Shown piece after piece: positions 14,605-21,614 of a stretch of 64,000 nucleotides of DNA. Position 1 is the stretch's first letter, and each line of letters starts with the position of its first letter. A model generated the notes under the pieces. The model had not been told where the DNA came from, did not search any database, and saw nothing but the letters and a program-made list of their open reading frames with translations. The stretch is from JALZAQ01 sp038253885 (GTDB taxonomy: Bacteria; Gemmatimonadota; Gemmatimonadetes; Gemmatimonadales; Gemmatimonadaceae), in NCBI GenBank assembly GCA_038253885.1, contig JBBSGP010000014.1:1-64000 (forward strand), given 5' to 3'. The position numbers were made by a program, and so were the translations under genes.

Positions 14605-15559
14605 ATGGTGGCGTGGAGTGACAAGCCCACAAGAGAGAGTGAAAGTGCTTCCGATTCATCAATGGGCGAGGAGCTCAGGGGACGGAGCAGCGATCGGTCC
14701 CGGTCACCATTTCACGCAGGAGTGCCGCCAGGATCTGGCGGGAGCGCGCGCCGAGGCCCAGCGGCTCGGACATCAGTTCGTCGGCACCGAACACATGCTG
14801 CTGGCGCTGATCCGAGAATCCAGCGGAACAGCAGCCCGCCTTCTCGCCGACTTGGGGGTCGATCTGGGTCAGGTGCGCTCGCGGGCGGAAAGGGCGGCGC
14901 GTGAGGGAGCGGACAAGGGTGCTGCCAAAGGACGGATTGCGGTGCCGGAGTACACGTCACGCGCCAAGAAAGCGCTCGAGTTGGGGATGAGCCAGGCACG
15001 GGCGCTCGGCCACGCGGGCGTCGGGTCGGAGCACATTCTTCTCGGCCTGCTGGATGAGAAGAAGGGGATCGCGGCACGCGTGCTTCACCAGCTCGGGCTC
15101 ACACTCGAGGAAGCGCGAACGGCCGCGAGGCGCGAGCGGACCCGGGGAACGCCGCCGACTTTCCGGGTGATGATCGACGACGCATCGGATCGTTCGATCT
15201 ACGAACAAATCGTTGCGCGCATTCAGGAGGGTGTCGCCACGGGATTGCTCCGACCCGGTGACCGGCTGCCCGCGGTTCGCCAGCTAGCCGATGAGCTGGA
15301 TGTGTCGCCCGGTACGGTGGCGCGAGCCTACACTGAACTGGAGCGCGTGAGCGTTGTCGTCACCGATGGCGCACGCGGCACGCGTATCGCGCAAGGCCAG
15401 CGGCCGATCGTCCCGGCCTGTGAGCGTCCCGCCATGCTCGTCGGGCTCTTGCGCCCGGTTGTCGTCGCTGCATTCCACTTGGGCGCTACCTCATCCGAGC
15501 TTCGTGAGGCGCTCGCGGGAGCGATGGGCGACATCCTTCCGCACAGCAAGTCGGGGTGA
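14582..15559 (+). CDS. Clp N-domain / GntR fusion regulator
   Basis: Two tandem Clp_N repeats, as in ClpC/ClpA, are fused to a GntR wHTH. Repeat 1 (from about 14711) contains EAQRLGHQFVGTEHMLLALI; repeat 2 (from about 14951) contains ARALGHAGVGSEHILLGLL; both keep the Glu of G-T/S-E-H that binds phosphoarginine in Bacillus ClpC (Glu32 and Glu106). The C-terminal part (from about 15194) is YtrA-like: YEQIVARIQEGVATGLLRPG, RLPAVRQLADELDVSPGTVA, and a helical tail. There is no AAA+ module, so it is not an unfoldase. The start is uncertain: ATG 14582 overlaps an inverted repeat, and TTG 14558 or GTG 14618/14645 are alternatives. It overlaps the hydrolase gene by GTGA. Confidence 0.85.
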   Translation: MFSGIGTRWWRGVTSPQERVKVLPIHQWARSSGDGAAIGPGHHFTQECRQDLAGARAEAQRLGHQFVGTEHMLLALIRESSGTAARLLADLGVDLGQVRSRAERAAREGADKGAAKGRIAVPEYTSRAKKALELGMSQARALGHAGVGSEHILLGLLDEKKGIAARVLHQLGLTLEEARTAARRERTRGTPPTFRVMIDDASDRSIYEQIVARIQEGVATGLLRPGDRLPAVRQLADELDVSPGTVARAYTELERVSVVVTDGARGTRIAQGQRPIVPACERPAMLVGLLRPVVVAAFHLGATSSELREALAGAMGDILPHSKSG

Positions 15560-16617
15560 GAGCAGACCAGCAGAGGATTGAACACGCGGGGAGGAGAACG
15601 CTCGACGTGCCGCGCCTACTTTGGCTCCTTCTTGTCACGACTCTGCATCGGGCGCCGATCGCCCACGCGCAACAGAGCGTGTCCGACACGCCGATACGCT
15701 CGGGTCTGGCGATTGACTCCGCTCACCATCGATCAGCGTTCGTGGCTCGCGGCGGAGTGCGATTACATTATCTCGATTGGGGCGGTCGCGGCCCGGCGCT
15801 CGTACTCTTGCCCGGTTTCTCGCTCACGGCGCACGCGTATGACGACATCGCTGAACTGCTGGCGAGAGAGTTCAGGGTCGTCGCTCTCACGCCACGTGGT
15901 TTTGGAGAGTCAAGTGCACCGGACACAGGGGAGTACAGCATCGAAACCATGGTTGTGGACACCCGAGCTGTTCTCGACTCGCTGGGAATAACCCGAGCGA
16001 TGCTGGTAGGACATTCCATTTCGGGGTCGGTCATCGCACGGTTCGCGACCGAAACTCCCGATCGCGTCACGAAGCTCGTGTTCCTCGACGCGTTTCCATA
16101 CTTTGCCGCCGAAGGCGGCGACTCGGTGGCAGCGCTCGACCCGGCGCCAGTGCCGCCGTTCCGCGGAGACACCACTTACGTAAGAGTCCGTGGCTTCCTG
16201 GCACGATACCGATTCAACGGGTGGTCGCCAGCTCTCGAGGCCGACCTCCGGGTCAAGCCGCTAGGCGCCGAGAATGCTCGAAGGCTGGCGCTTACCGGGA
16301 GTTACATCCGAGACCAGAAGTCTCACGCCGTCGACGTCTCGCGAGTTGCCGCGCCTTCGCTGCAGCTCTGCGCCATTCCGACTGTCGGGACAGAATACCC
16401 GTGGTTGCGCGCTGGAACGGGACAATACGCCGCTGCCAACACGTATGTCGCTCACACCCTTCGGCCGTTTGATCGACATCTGTGCCGGCTATTCGCGACG
16501 CTGGTACGACGAGGCCACATTCGGGAAGTGCGCGGCTCCCATTACGTCTTCTTCACGCAGCCAGCGATAACGGCTCGCGCCATTCGCGCGTTCGCTCTTG
16601 ATACAACGATTCAGTGA
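15556..16617 (+). CDS. Exported alpha/beta hydrolase
   Basis: A 353-residue alpha/beta-hydrolase-fold protein with an N-terminal hydrophobic signal (RLLWLLLVTTLHRAPIAHAQ). VLLPGFSLTAHAYDDIAELL supplies the oxyanion region, MLVGHSISGSVIARF the nucleophile elbow with Ser in GHSISG, and GSHYVFFTQP near the end the catalytic His. It probably hydrolyses an ester, lactone or epoxide outside the cytoplasm; the substrate is unknown. GTG start overlaps the stop of the Clp_N-GntR gene, so this hydrolase is the nearest candidate for that regulator's operon output. Base composition is visibly less GC-rich than its neighbours. Confidence 0.87.
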   Translation: MRADQQRIEHAGRRTLDVPRLLWLLLVTTLHRAPIAHAQQSVSDTPIRSGLAIDSAHHRSAFVARGGVRLHYLDWGGRGPALVLLPGFSLTAHAYDDIAELLAREFRVVALTPRGFGESSAPDTGEYSIETMVVDTRAVLDSLGITRAMLVGHSISGSVIARFATETPDRVTKLVFLDAFPYFAAEGGDSVAALDPAPVPPFRGDTTYVRVRGFLARYRFNGWSPALEADLRVKPLGAENARRLALTGSYIRDQKSHAVDVSRVAAPSLQLCAIPTVGTEYPWLRAGTGQYAAANTYVAHTLRPFDRHLCRLFATLVRRGHIREVRGSHYVFFTQPAITARAIRAFALDTTIQ

Positions 16618-16652
16618 GCTTGCCGACGACAACAGCGGATCGGAGCCCCCGA

Positions 16653-18233
16653 ATGGCCGACCGAAGTAACAGTTCAGGCAGGCTACGCCGCGCCACCCGC
16701 GTCGGCACGCTGGTACTCTTGCTCCTGCCGAACGGTGTCCGCGCGCAGAAGGCCGCCCCCGACACTCTCGTTCAGGCGGTCCGCGGCTATCGCGTGGCGC
16801 ACGAGAGCCAGATTCTGCGCGAGCTCACCGAGCTGCTGGCCATTCCCAACCTCGCCTCGGATCGCGCGAACATCGTTCGCAACGCCGAGCGGATCAGGGT
16901 GATGCTCACGGCGCGCGGCATTCGCGCGCGCCTGCTGGAGTCCGACAGCGGACCGCCGGCGGTCTACGGCGAGCTTGTCACTCCGGGTGCGACCCGCACG
17001 ATCGTCTTCTACGCCCACTTCGACGGCCAACCGGTGGACCGCGCTCAGTGGGTGACGGCGCCGTGGAGTCCCACGCTTCGCGATTCGCCGATCGAGGTGG
17101 GCGGGCACGAGACAAAGTTCCCGGCGCCAGGCGACACGATCTCCGGAGAAGCGCGCCTCTACGCGCGCTCCGCCAGCGATGACAAGGCGCCGATCGAGGC
17201 GATGGTCGTTGCCCTCGATGCCCTGCGCTCTGCGGGCCGGCAGCCGGACGTCAACCTGAAGTTCTTCTTCGACGGAGAGGAGGAGGCCGGATCTCCGCAC
17301 CTTCGTGGGATGCTCGACCGCTACGCCGAGCAGCTGTCCGCCGACGCTTGGATCTTCTGCGACGGCCCGGTGCACCAGTCGCGTCTGCAGCAGGTGGTGT
17401 TCGGCGTGCGCGGCACGCTCGACCTCGAGATGACTGTCTACGGTCCGCTGCGCGCTCTCCACGACGGGCACTACGGAAACTGGGTCCCGAACCCGAACGC
17501 CATGTTGGCGGGTCTGCTGTCGAGCATGCGCGACTCGGACGGACGCATCCGGATCGCCGGCTTCGGCACCGACGTCCGCCGCGTCACCGCGGCCGAGCGC
17601 ACCGCGATCGCCCGCGTTCCGCCGGTCGAGCGCGAGCTCAAGCTCTCTTTCGGCCTGGCCTGGTCAGAAGGGGTAGGGGAGTCGCTGGTCACGACGCTGA
17701 TGCGACCGGCGCTCAACATCCGCGGCATCGAGGGAGGACATGTGGGAGCATTGGCGGCCAACGCGATTCCGACGCTCGCGCGCGCCTCGGTGGACTTCCG
17801 TCTCGTACCCGACCAGACCCCGGAGCGGGTGCAACAGCTCGTCGAAGCGCACCTCAAGCGGATGGGATACTTCGTGGTACACGGCGATCCTGATCTGCAG
17901 ACGCGCAGTGACCATCCGCGGATTGTGCGACTGGATTGGGGCGCGGGCTATCCCGGAATCCGGACACCGCTCGAGCTGCCGGTGTCGCGCGCCGTCGTGC
18001 GCACGGTTCAGAGCGCCGTCGGCGGGCAGCTCGTGGTGATGCCGATGCTCGGAGGGAGCCTGCCGATGTACGTCTTCAAGGACATGTTGAACGTCCCGCT
18101 GATCGTGGTGCCGATCGTGAACCACGACAACAACCAGCACGCCGCGAACGAGAATCTGCGTCTCCAGAATCTCTGGGACGGGATCGAGGTGTACGCTGCG
18201 GTCATGGCTGGGCTGGGGTCACGCTGGCGCTGA
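16653..18233 (+). CDS. Secreted M20-family metallopeptidase
   Basis: A roughly 526-residue zinc exopeptidase. A signal peptide (RRATRVGTLVLLLLPNGVRA) is followed by the M20 catalytic domain: FYAHFDGQP (first zinc His), RSASDDKAPIEAM (bridging Asp), FFFDGEEEAGSPHL (catalytic and zinc Glu), and NHDNNQHAANE (last zinc His). Between them lies the dimerisation insert of the dipeptidase/carboxypeptidase type. It likely cleaves dipeptides or C-terminal residues in the periplasm. I chose ATG 16653, preceded by GGAG, over GTG 16614, which overlaps the hydrolase stop by four bases; the earlier start would make a longer signal n-region. Confidence 0.88.
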   Translation: MADRSNSSGRLRRATRVGTLVLLLLPNGVRAQKAAPDTLVQAVRGYRVAHESQILRELTELLAIPNLASDRANIVRNAERIRVMLTARGIRARLLESDSGPPAVYGELVTPGATRTIVFYAHFDGQPVDRAQWVTAPWSPTLRDSPIEVGGHETKFPAPGDTISGEARLYARSASDDKAPIEAMVVALDALRSAGRQPDVNLKFFFDGEEEAGSPHLRGMLDRYAEQLSADAWIFCDGPVHQSRLQQVVFGVRGTLDLEMTVYGPLRALHDGHYGNWVPNPNAMLAGLLSSMRDSDGRIRIAGFGTDVRRVTAAERTAIARVPPVERELKLSFGLAWSEGVGESLVTTLMRPALNIRGIEGGHVGALAANAIPTLARASVDFRLVPDQTPERVQQLVEAHLKRMGYFVVHGDPDLQTRSDHPRIVRLDWGAGYPGIRTPLELPVSRAVVRTVQSAVGGQLVVMPMLGGSLPMYVFKDMLNVPLIVVPIVNHDNNQHAANENLRLQNLWDGIEVYAAVMAGLGSRWR

Positions 18234-18245
18234 GAAACTCGCGCC

Positions 18246-18254
18246 TGCTATAGT
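18246..18254 (+). promoter_or_regulatory. Extended -10 (TGCTATAGT) upstream of the beta-lactamase-fold gene
   Basis: TGC followed by TATAGT is an extended -10 element, identical to the one used by the GNAT gene. Predicted initiation is near 18261, at an in-frame GTG (18262) upstream of the ATG chosen for the coding region. Confidence 0.4.
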
Positions 18255-18327
18255 ACGCGACGTGCCCGCTCGACGACGCCTCCCCCCCCCACCGGCACAC
18301 CATCCGTACGCATCCCGGAAAGCTCAC

Positions 18328-20004
18328 ATGTCCATGCTCCGCTCCGCATTCTCATTCGGCACCCACTCCGCGCTGATCGCGCTGGTCGTCTTCGCCCCGC
18401 GGGTGTCCGCCCAGCAGGTCAGGGGCGACAGCGCGAATCACGTGGACAGTCTGTTCGCGAATTGGACCGGCCCCGGCGCACCGGGCTGCGCGTTGGCCGT
18501 CGCGCGCGGCGGCCAGACTCTGCTGACGCGCGCCTACGGCCTGGCCAATCTCGAGTACGGTGTGCCGAACACACCCGAGACCGTCTTCGAGGCGGGCTCG
18601 GTCTCCAAGCAGTTCACGGCCGCCGCGATCGTGCTGCTGGCGCAGCAGGGAAAGCTGGCGCTCGATGACCCTGTACGAAAATATGTCCCCGAGCTACCGG
18701 ACTACGGCGCGCCCCTCACTATCCGGCAGATGCTCAACCACACCAGCGGACTGCGCGACTGGGGCGTGGTCGTGGCCGCGGCAGGGTGGCCTCGCGGCAC
18801 GCGGGTCCACACTCAGGCCCACGTTCTCGAGGTCGCGAGCCGCCAGAAATCCCTCAACTATCCGTCCGGATCCGAGTATCTCTACAGCAACACCAACTAC
18901 AACCTCGCCGCGATGATCGTCGAGCGGGTGAGCGGTATCTCCTTTCCCGAGTTCACCCGGCGCAACCTGTTCGAGCCGCTCGGGATGTCGCACACGCAGT
19001 GGCGCGATGACTACACGCGGACGGTCAAGGGACGGGCGACGGCCTATGCCCGCCAGCAGGATGGATACCATCTCGACATGCCCTTCGAGAACGTCTTCGG
19101 CAACGGTGGTCTGCTCACGACTGTAGGCGATCTGCTCGTCTGGAACGACAACTTCGTGACGCCGCGCGTCGGCGGCCGCGCGCTCGTGGACGAGCTGCAG
19201 CGCCAGGGCAAGCTCACCAGCGGCCGGACGATCGAATATGCGGAGGGGCTCTTCGTCACGACATATCGCGGCGTGCCGGAAGTGAGCCATAGCGGCTCGA
19301 CGGCCGGTTACAGGGCATTCCTCGCGCGCTGGCCCAGACAGAATCTGTCGCTCGCGCTCCTGTGCAATTCGGGTGGCGTGAACCCCGACGATCTCGGCCA
19401 CCGCATCGCCGAGACCTTCCTCGGCCGAGATCTGCAGCCGATCGCCCCGTCCACGGTCCGGTCCATCTCCCTCCCCGCGAGCGAGCTGGCGGCGCGTGCC
19501 GGACGCTATCGCAACGTTGCGACGAACGAGCTCATGCAGGTCGTCCTGCAGAACGATACCCTGCGCTTCGTGCGAGGGGGCGCCATCGTGCCCCTTTCGC
19601 GCACCGAGTACGTCTCGCCGAATGGGCGCTGGCATGCGCGCTTCGATGACGCCAACGGACGGCCAGCGCGCCTGCACCTCGTTGCGCCCACCGGCGACAC
19701 GCTCGAGCTGGTGGCCACCACCGAGTTCACTCCAGAGGCGCCGCAGCTCGCCGAGTACGTGGGGAGCTACCGGAGCGACGAGGCCGGATCTTCGCTCAGC
19801 ATCGCGCTGGATGCCAAAGGCCAGCTGGTGGTGCGGACCGGAGTGAACGGCACGCAGCCGCTCACGCCAGCATACCCCGATGCATTCACCGCACCTCAAG
19901 GGATCGTGCTGTTCCGCCGCGATGCCGCGGGTAAGGTGAACGCGCTGAGTCTGGGATTGGGGCGCGTACGTGATCTGCGCTTCGACCGCGTGGGTACGAG
20001 CTGA
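18328..20004 (+). CDS. Serine hydrolase, class C beta-lactamase / esterase fold
   Basis: A 558-residue exported protein: signal peptide to about residue 30 (ending in RVSAQQ), then the beta-lactamase-related domain with all three elements in order: S-x-x-K in EAGSVSKQFTAAA, Y-x-N in YSNTNYNLAAM, and H-x-G in VSHSGSTAGYRAF. A C-terminal region of about 170 residues (from ISLPASELAARAGRYRN) is a lipocalin-like extension found in peptidase S12/EstB relatives. D-aminopeptidase, esterase or DD-peptidase activity is more likely than drug resistance. ATG 18328 has GGAAAG before it; an in-frame GTG at 18262 is possible if the mRNA is leaderless. Confidence 0.88.
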   Translation: MSMLRSAFSFGTHSALIALVVFAPRVSAQQVRGDSANHVDSLFANWTGPGAPGCALAVARGGQTLLTRAYGLANLEYGVPNTPETVFEAGSVSKQFTAAAIVLLAQQGKLALDDPVRKYVPELPDYGAPLTIRQMLNHTSGLRDWGVVVAAAGWPRGTRVHTQAHVLEVASRQKSLNYPSGSEYLYSNTNYNLAAMIVERVSGISFPEFTRRNLFEPLGMSHTQWRDDYTRTVKGRATAYARQQDGYHLDMPFENVFGNGGLLTTVGDLLVWNDNFVTPRVGGRALVDELQRQGKLTSGRTIEYAEGLFVTTYRGVPEVSHSGSTAGYRAFLARWPRQNLSLALLCNSGGVNPDDLGHRIAETFLGRDLQPIAPSTVRSISLPASELAARAGRYRNVATNELMQVVLQNDTLRFVRGGAIVPLSRTEYVSPNGRWHARFDDANGRPARLHLVAPTGDTLELVATTEFTPEAPQLAEYVGSYRSDEAGSSLSIALDAKGQLVVRTGVNGTQPLTPAYPDAFTAPQGIVLFRRDAAGKVNALSLGLGRVRDLRFDRVGTS

Positions 20005-20041
20005 TCGTCCTCCACTGGCCCAGACGCGACGTAGCTTCACC

Positions 20042-21148
20042 ATGTCCCGCCACACCGGAATAGCGTCCCTCCCGCTCCACGGCGGAAAGGCCCCTCCATG
20101 GCTGTTCGCGCGTATGACCCTTCTCGCGCGCGAGATCATCATCTATCTCGCGAGCGAGTACGGTCCGAGGGAGCTTCTGCGGCGCCTGTCCGATCCGTAC
20201 TGGTTTCAAGCCTTCGGCTGCGTGCTGGGTTTTGATTGGCACTCGAGTGGGGTCACGACCACGGTCTGCGGCGCCGTGAAGGAGGGGATTCGAGACATTG
20301 ACCGGGAGCTCGGCTTCTTCGCCGCCGGCGGGAAGGGAGGGACGTCTCGACGGACGCCGGCGCAGGTGGCCGACGCGTGCGAGCGAATCGGCCGCGACCC
20401 GGCCCCACTGGTCTACGCAAGCCGGACGGCAGCCAAGGTGGACAGCGCGGCGGTGCAGGACGGGTATCAGTTGTACCACCACGCCTTCTTCTTCACTGCC
20501 CAGGGCGATTGGTGCGTTGTGCAGCAGGGAATGAGCGATGCCACGGCGATGGCTCGTCGCTATCACTGGCTGTCGGAGCACGTGCGGAGCTTCGTCGAGG
20601 AGCCGCATGAGGCGGTCTGCTGCGACGCGCAGGCGCCGACGCTCAACCTGGTGGCCGAAGAGAGCAGGGGCGTGCGACTCGGGTCGGTCGAGCTCGCGAG
20701 CCAGTCGCCTGAGCTCACCCTGCGACAGCTCGCGAAGGTCCCCGAGCTCGCGATGCCCGTGAGGCACACGCTCTTCCCCGAGATGGACGTGGGAAGCCGT
20801 CATCTGCGGAAGATTCTGGTGAAGACGTACGAGCGCGCTCCCGAGAATTTCGAGGCGCTGCTCGGGATGGAGGGAGTAGGGCCAAAAACCCTTCGGGCCC
20901 TGAGCCTGGCGTCGGAGCTGGTGCACGGCACGCCGGCGAGCATGCGCGATCCGGCCCGTTTCGCGTTCGCGCATGGCGGGAAGGACGGAACCCCTTATCC
21001 GGTCGATCGCCCCACCTACGACCGCACGATCGAGATCCTGCGTACCGCGATCAACCGGGCGTCGGTCGGCCGGTCGGAGAAGCTACAGGCGTTCAAGCGC
21101 CTGGCCGCGTTGGGGGAGCCGGAGCCGGGGGCACCCCCGTCGACCTGA
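20042..21148 (+). CDS. DUF763 protein with helix-hairpin-helix-like motif
   Basis: A 368-residue member of the conserved but uncharacterised DUF763 family. The N-terminus SRHTGIASLPLHGGKAPPWLF and the block QDGYQLYHHAFFFTAQGDW followed by VQQGMSDATAMARRYHW are the family's conserved segments. Near residue 275 the sequence FEALLGMEGVGPKTLRALSL resembles a helix-hairpin-helix DNA-binding motif, suggesting a nucleic-acid role (inference). No signal peptide. It stands between an exported hydrolase and the BlaI operator and seems to be a single-gene unit. Function is unknown. Confidence 0.85.
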   Translation: MSRHTGIASLPLHGGKAPPWLFARMTLLAREIIIYLASEYGPRELLRRLSDPYWFQAFGCVLGFDWHSSGVTTTVCGAVKEGIRDIDRELGFFAAGGKGGTSRRTPAQVADACERIGRDPAPLVYASRTAAKVDSAAVQDGYQLYHHAFFFTAQGDWCVVQQGMSDATAMARRYHWLSEHVRSFVEEPHEAVCCDAQAPTLNLVAEESRGVRLGSVELASQSPELTLRQLAKVPELAMPVRHTLFPEMDVGSRHLRKILVKTYERAPENFEALLGMEGVGPKTLRALSLASELVHGTPASMRDPARFAFAHGGKDGTPYPVDRPTYDRTIEILRTAINRASVGRSEKLQAFKRLAALGEPEPGAPPST

Positions 21149-21164
21149 CGGACGGACGTGCCTA

Positions 21165-21200
21165 TTGCTAAAATTTTAGCATGATGCTAGAATATTAGCA
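21165..21200 (+). promoter_or_regulatory. BlaI-type tandem operators overlapping the blaI-like promoter
   Basis: TGCTAAAATTTTAGCA (21166-21181) is a perfect 16-base palindrome and TGCTAGAATATTAGCA (21185-21200) a near-perfect second copy 19 bases on. They coincide with a promoter TTGCTA (21165-21170) - N17 - TAGAAT (21188-21193). Two repressor dimers would cover both the -35 and -10 boxes. GGAGGG at 21213-21218 is the ribosome-binding site for the GTG at 21224. Confidence 0.85.
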
Positions 21201-21223
21201 GACCGGTACACCGGAGGGTTGCC

Positions 21224-21613
21224 GTGCCCCACGATTCGCACCGCGATCTGAGCCGCCGCGAGCGGCAGATCATGGACATCCTGTACCGAAGCGGTCGAGC
21301 GACCGCCCAGGACGTCATGTCCCAGCTCCCTGATCCGCCCAGCTACTCGGCTGTGAGAGCGATGCTCCGGCTGCTCGAGGAGCGGGGTCAGGTGAAACAC
21401 GAGCAGGTGGGGCCGCGGTATGTGTTCACGCCGACGGTCGCGCCCGAGAAGGCGAGAAGGTCGGCGCTCCGCAACGTCGTTCGCACCTTTTTCGACGGAT
21501 CCACGCGCGATGCAGTCGCCGCTCTTCTCGACTTGAACGATGCCCCACTCACACCCACCGAGATCGACCGCCTCAAGAGGCTGATCGACCGCGCAACCAG
21601 CGAGGGGAGATAA
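21224..21613 (+). CDS. BlaI/MecI/CopY-family repressor
   Basis: A 129-residue winged-helix repressor. LSRRERQIMDILYRSGRATA, then AQDVMSQLPDPPSYSAVRAM and LRLLEERGQVKHEQVG form the DNA-binding domain (about residues 8-70), and the C-terminal helices (RSALRNVVRTFFDGSTRDAV) give the dimer and the usual protease-sensitive hinge. It binds as a dimer to the two TGCTA-TAGCA palindromes upstream, so it represses itself and the M56 gene starting two bases after its stop. In BlaI/BlaR1 systems cleavage of the repressor relieves repression. Confidence 0.93.
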   Translation: MPHDSHRDLSRRERQIMDILYRSGRATAQDVMSQLPDPPSYSAVRAMLRLLEERGQVKHEQVGPRYVFTPTVAPEKARRSALRNVVRTFFDGSTRDAVAALLDLNDAPLTPTEIDRLKRLIDRATSEGR

Positions 21614-21614
21614 G

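Noticed and set aside
18328..20004. A beta-lactamase resistance gene
   Set aside because: The S-x-x-K, Y-x-N and H-x-G motifs are shared by esterases and D-aminopeptidases; the 170-residue C-terminal extension and lack of AmpC-specific KTG fit those better. The nearby BlaI/M56 pair has its own operator and a different sensor.
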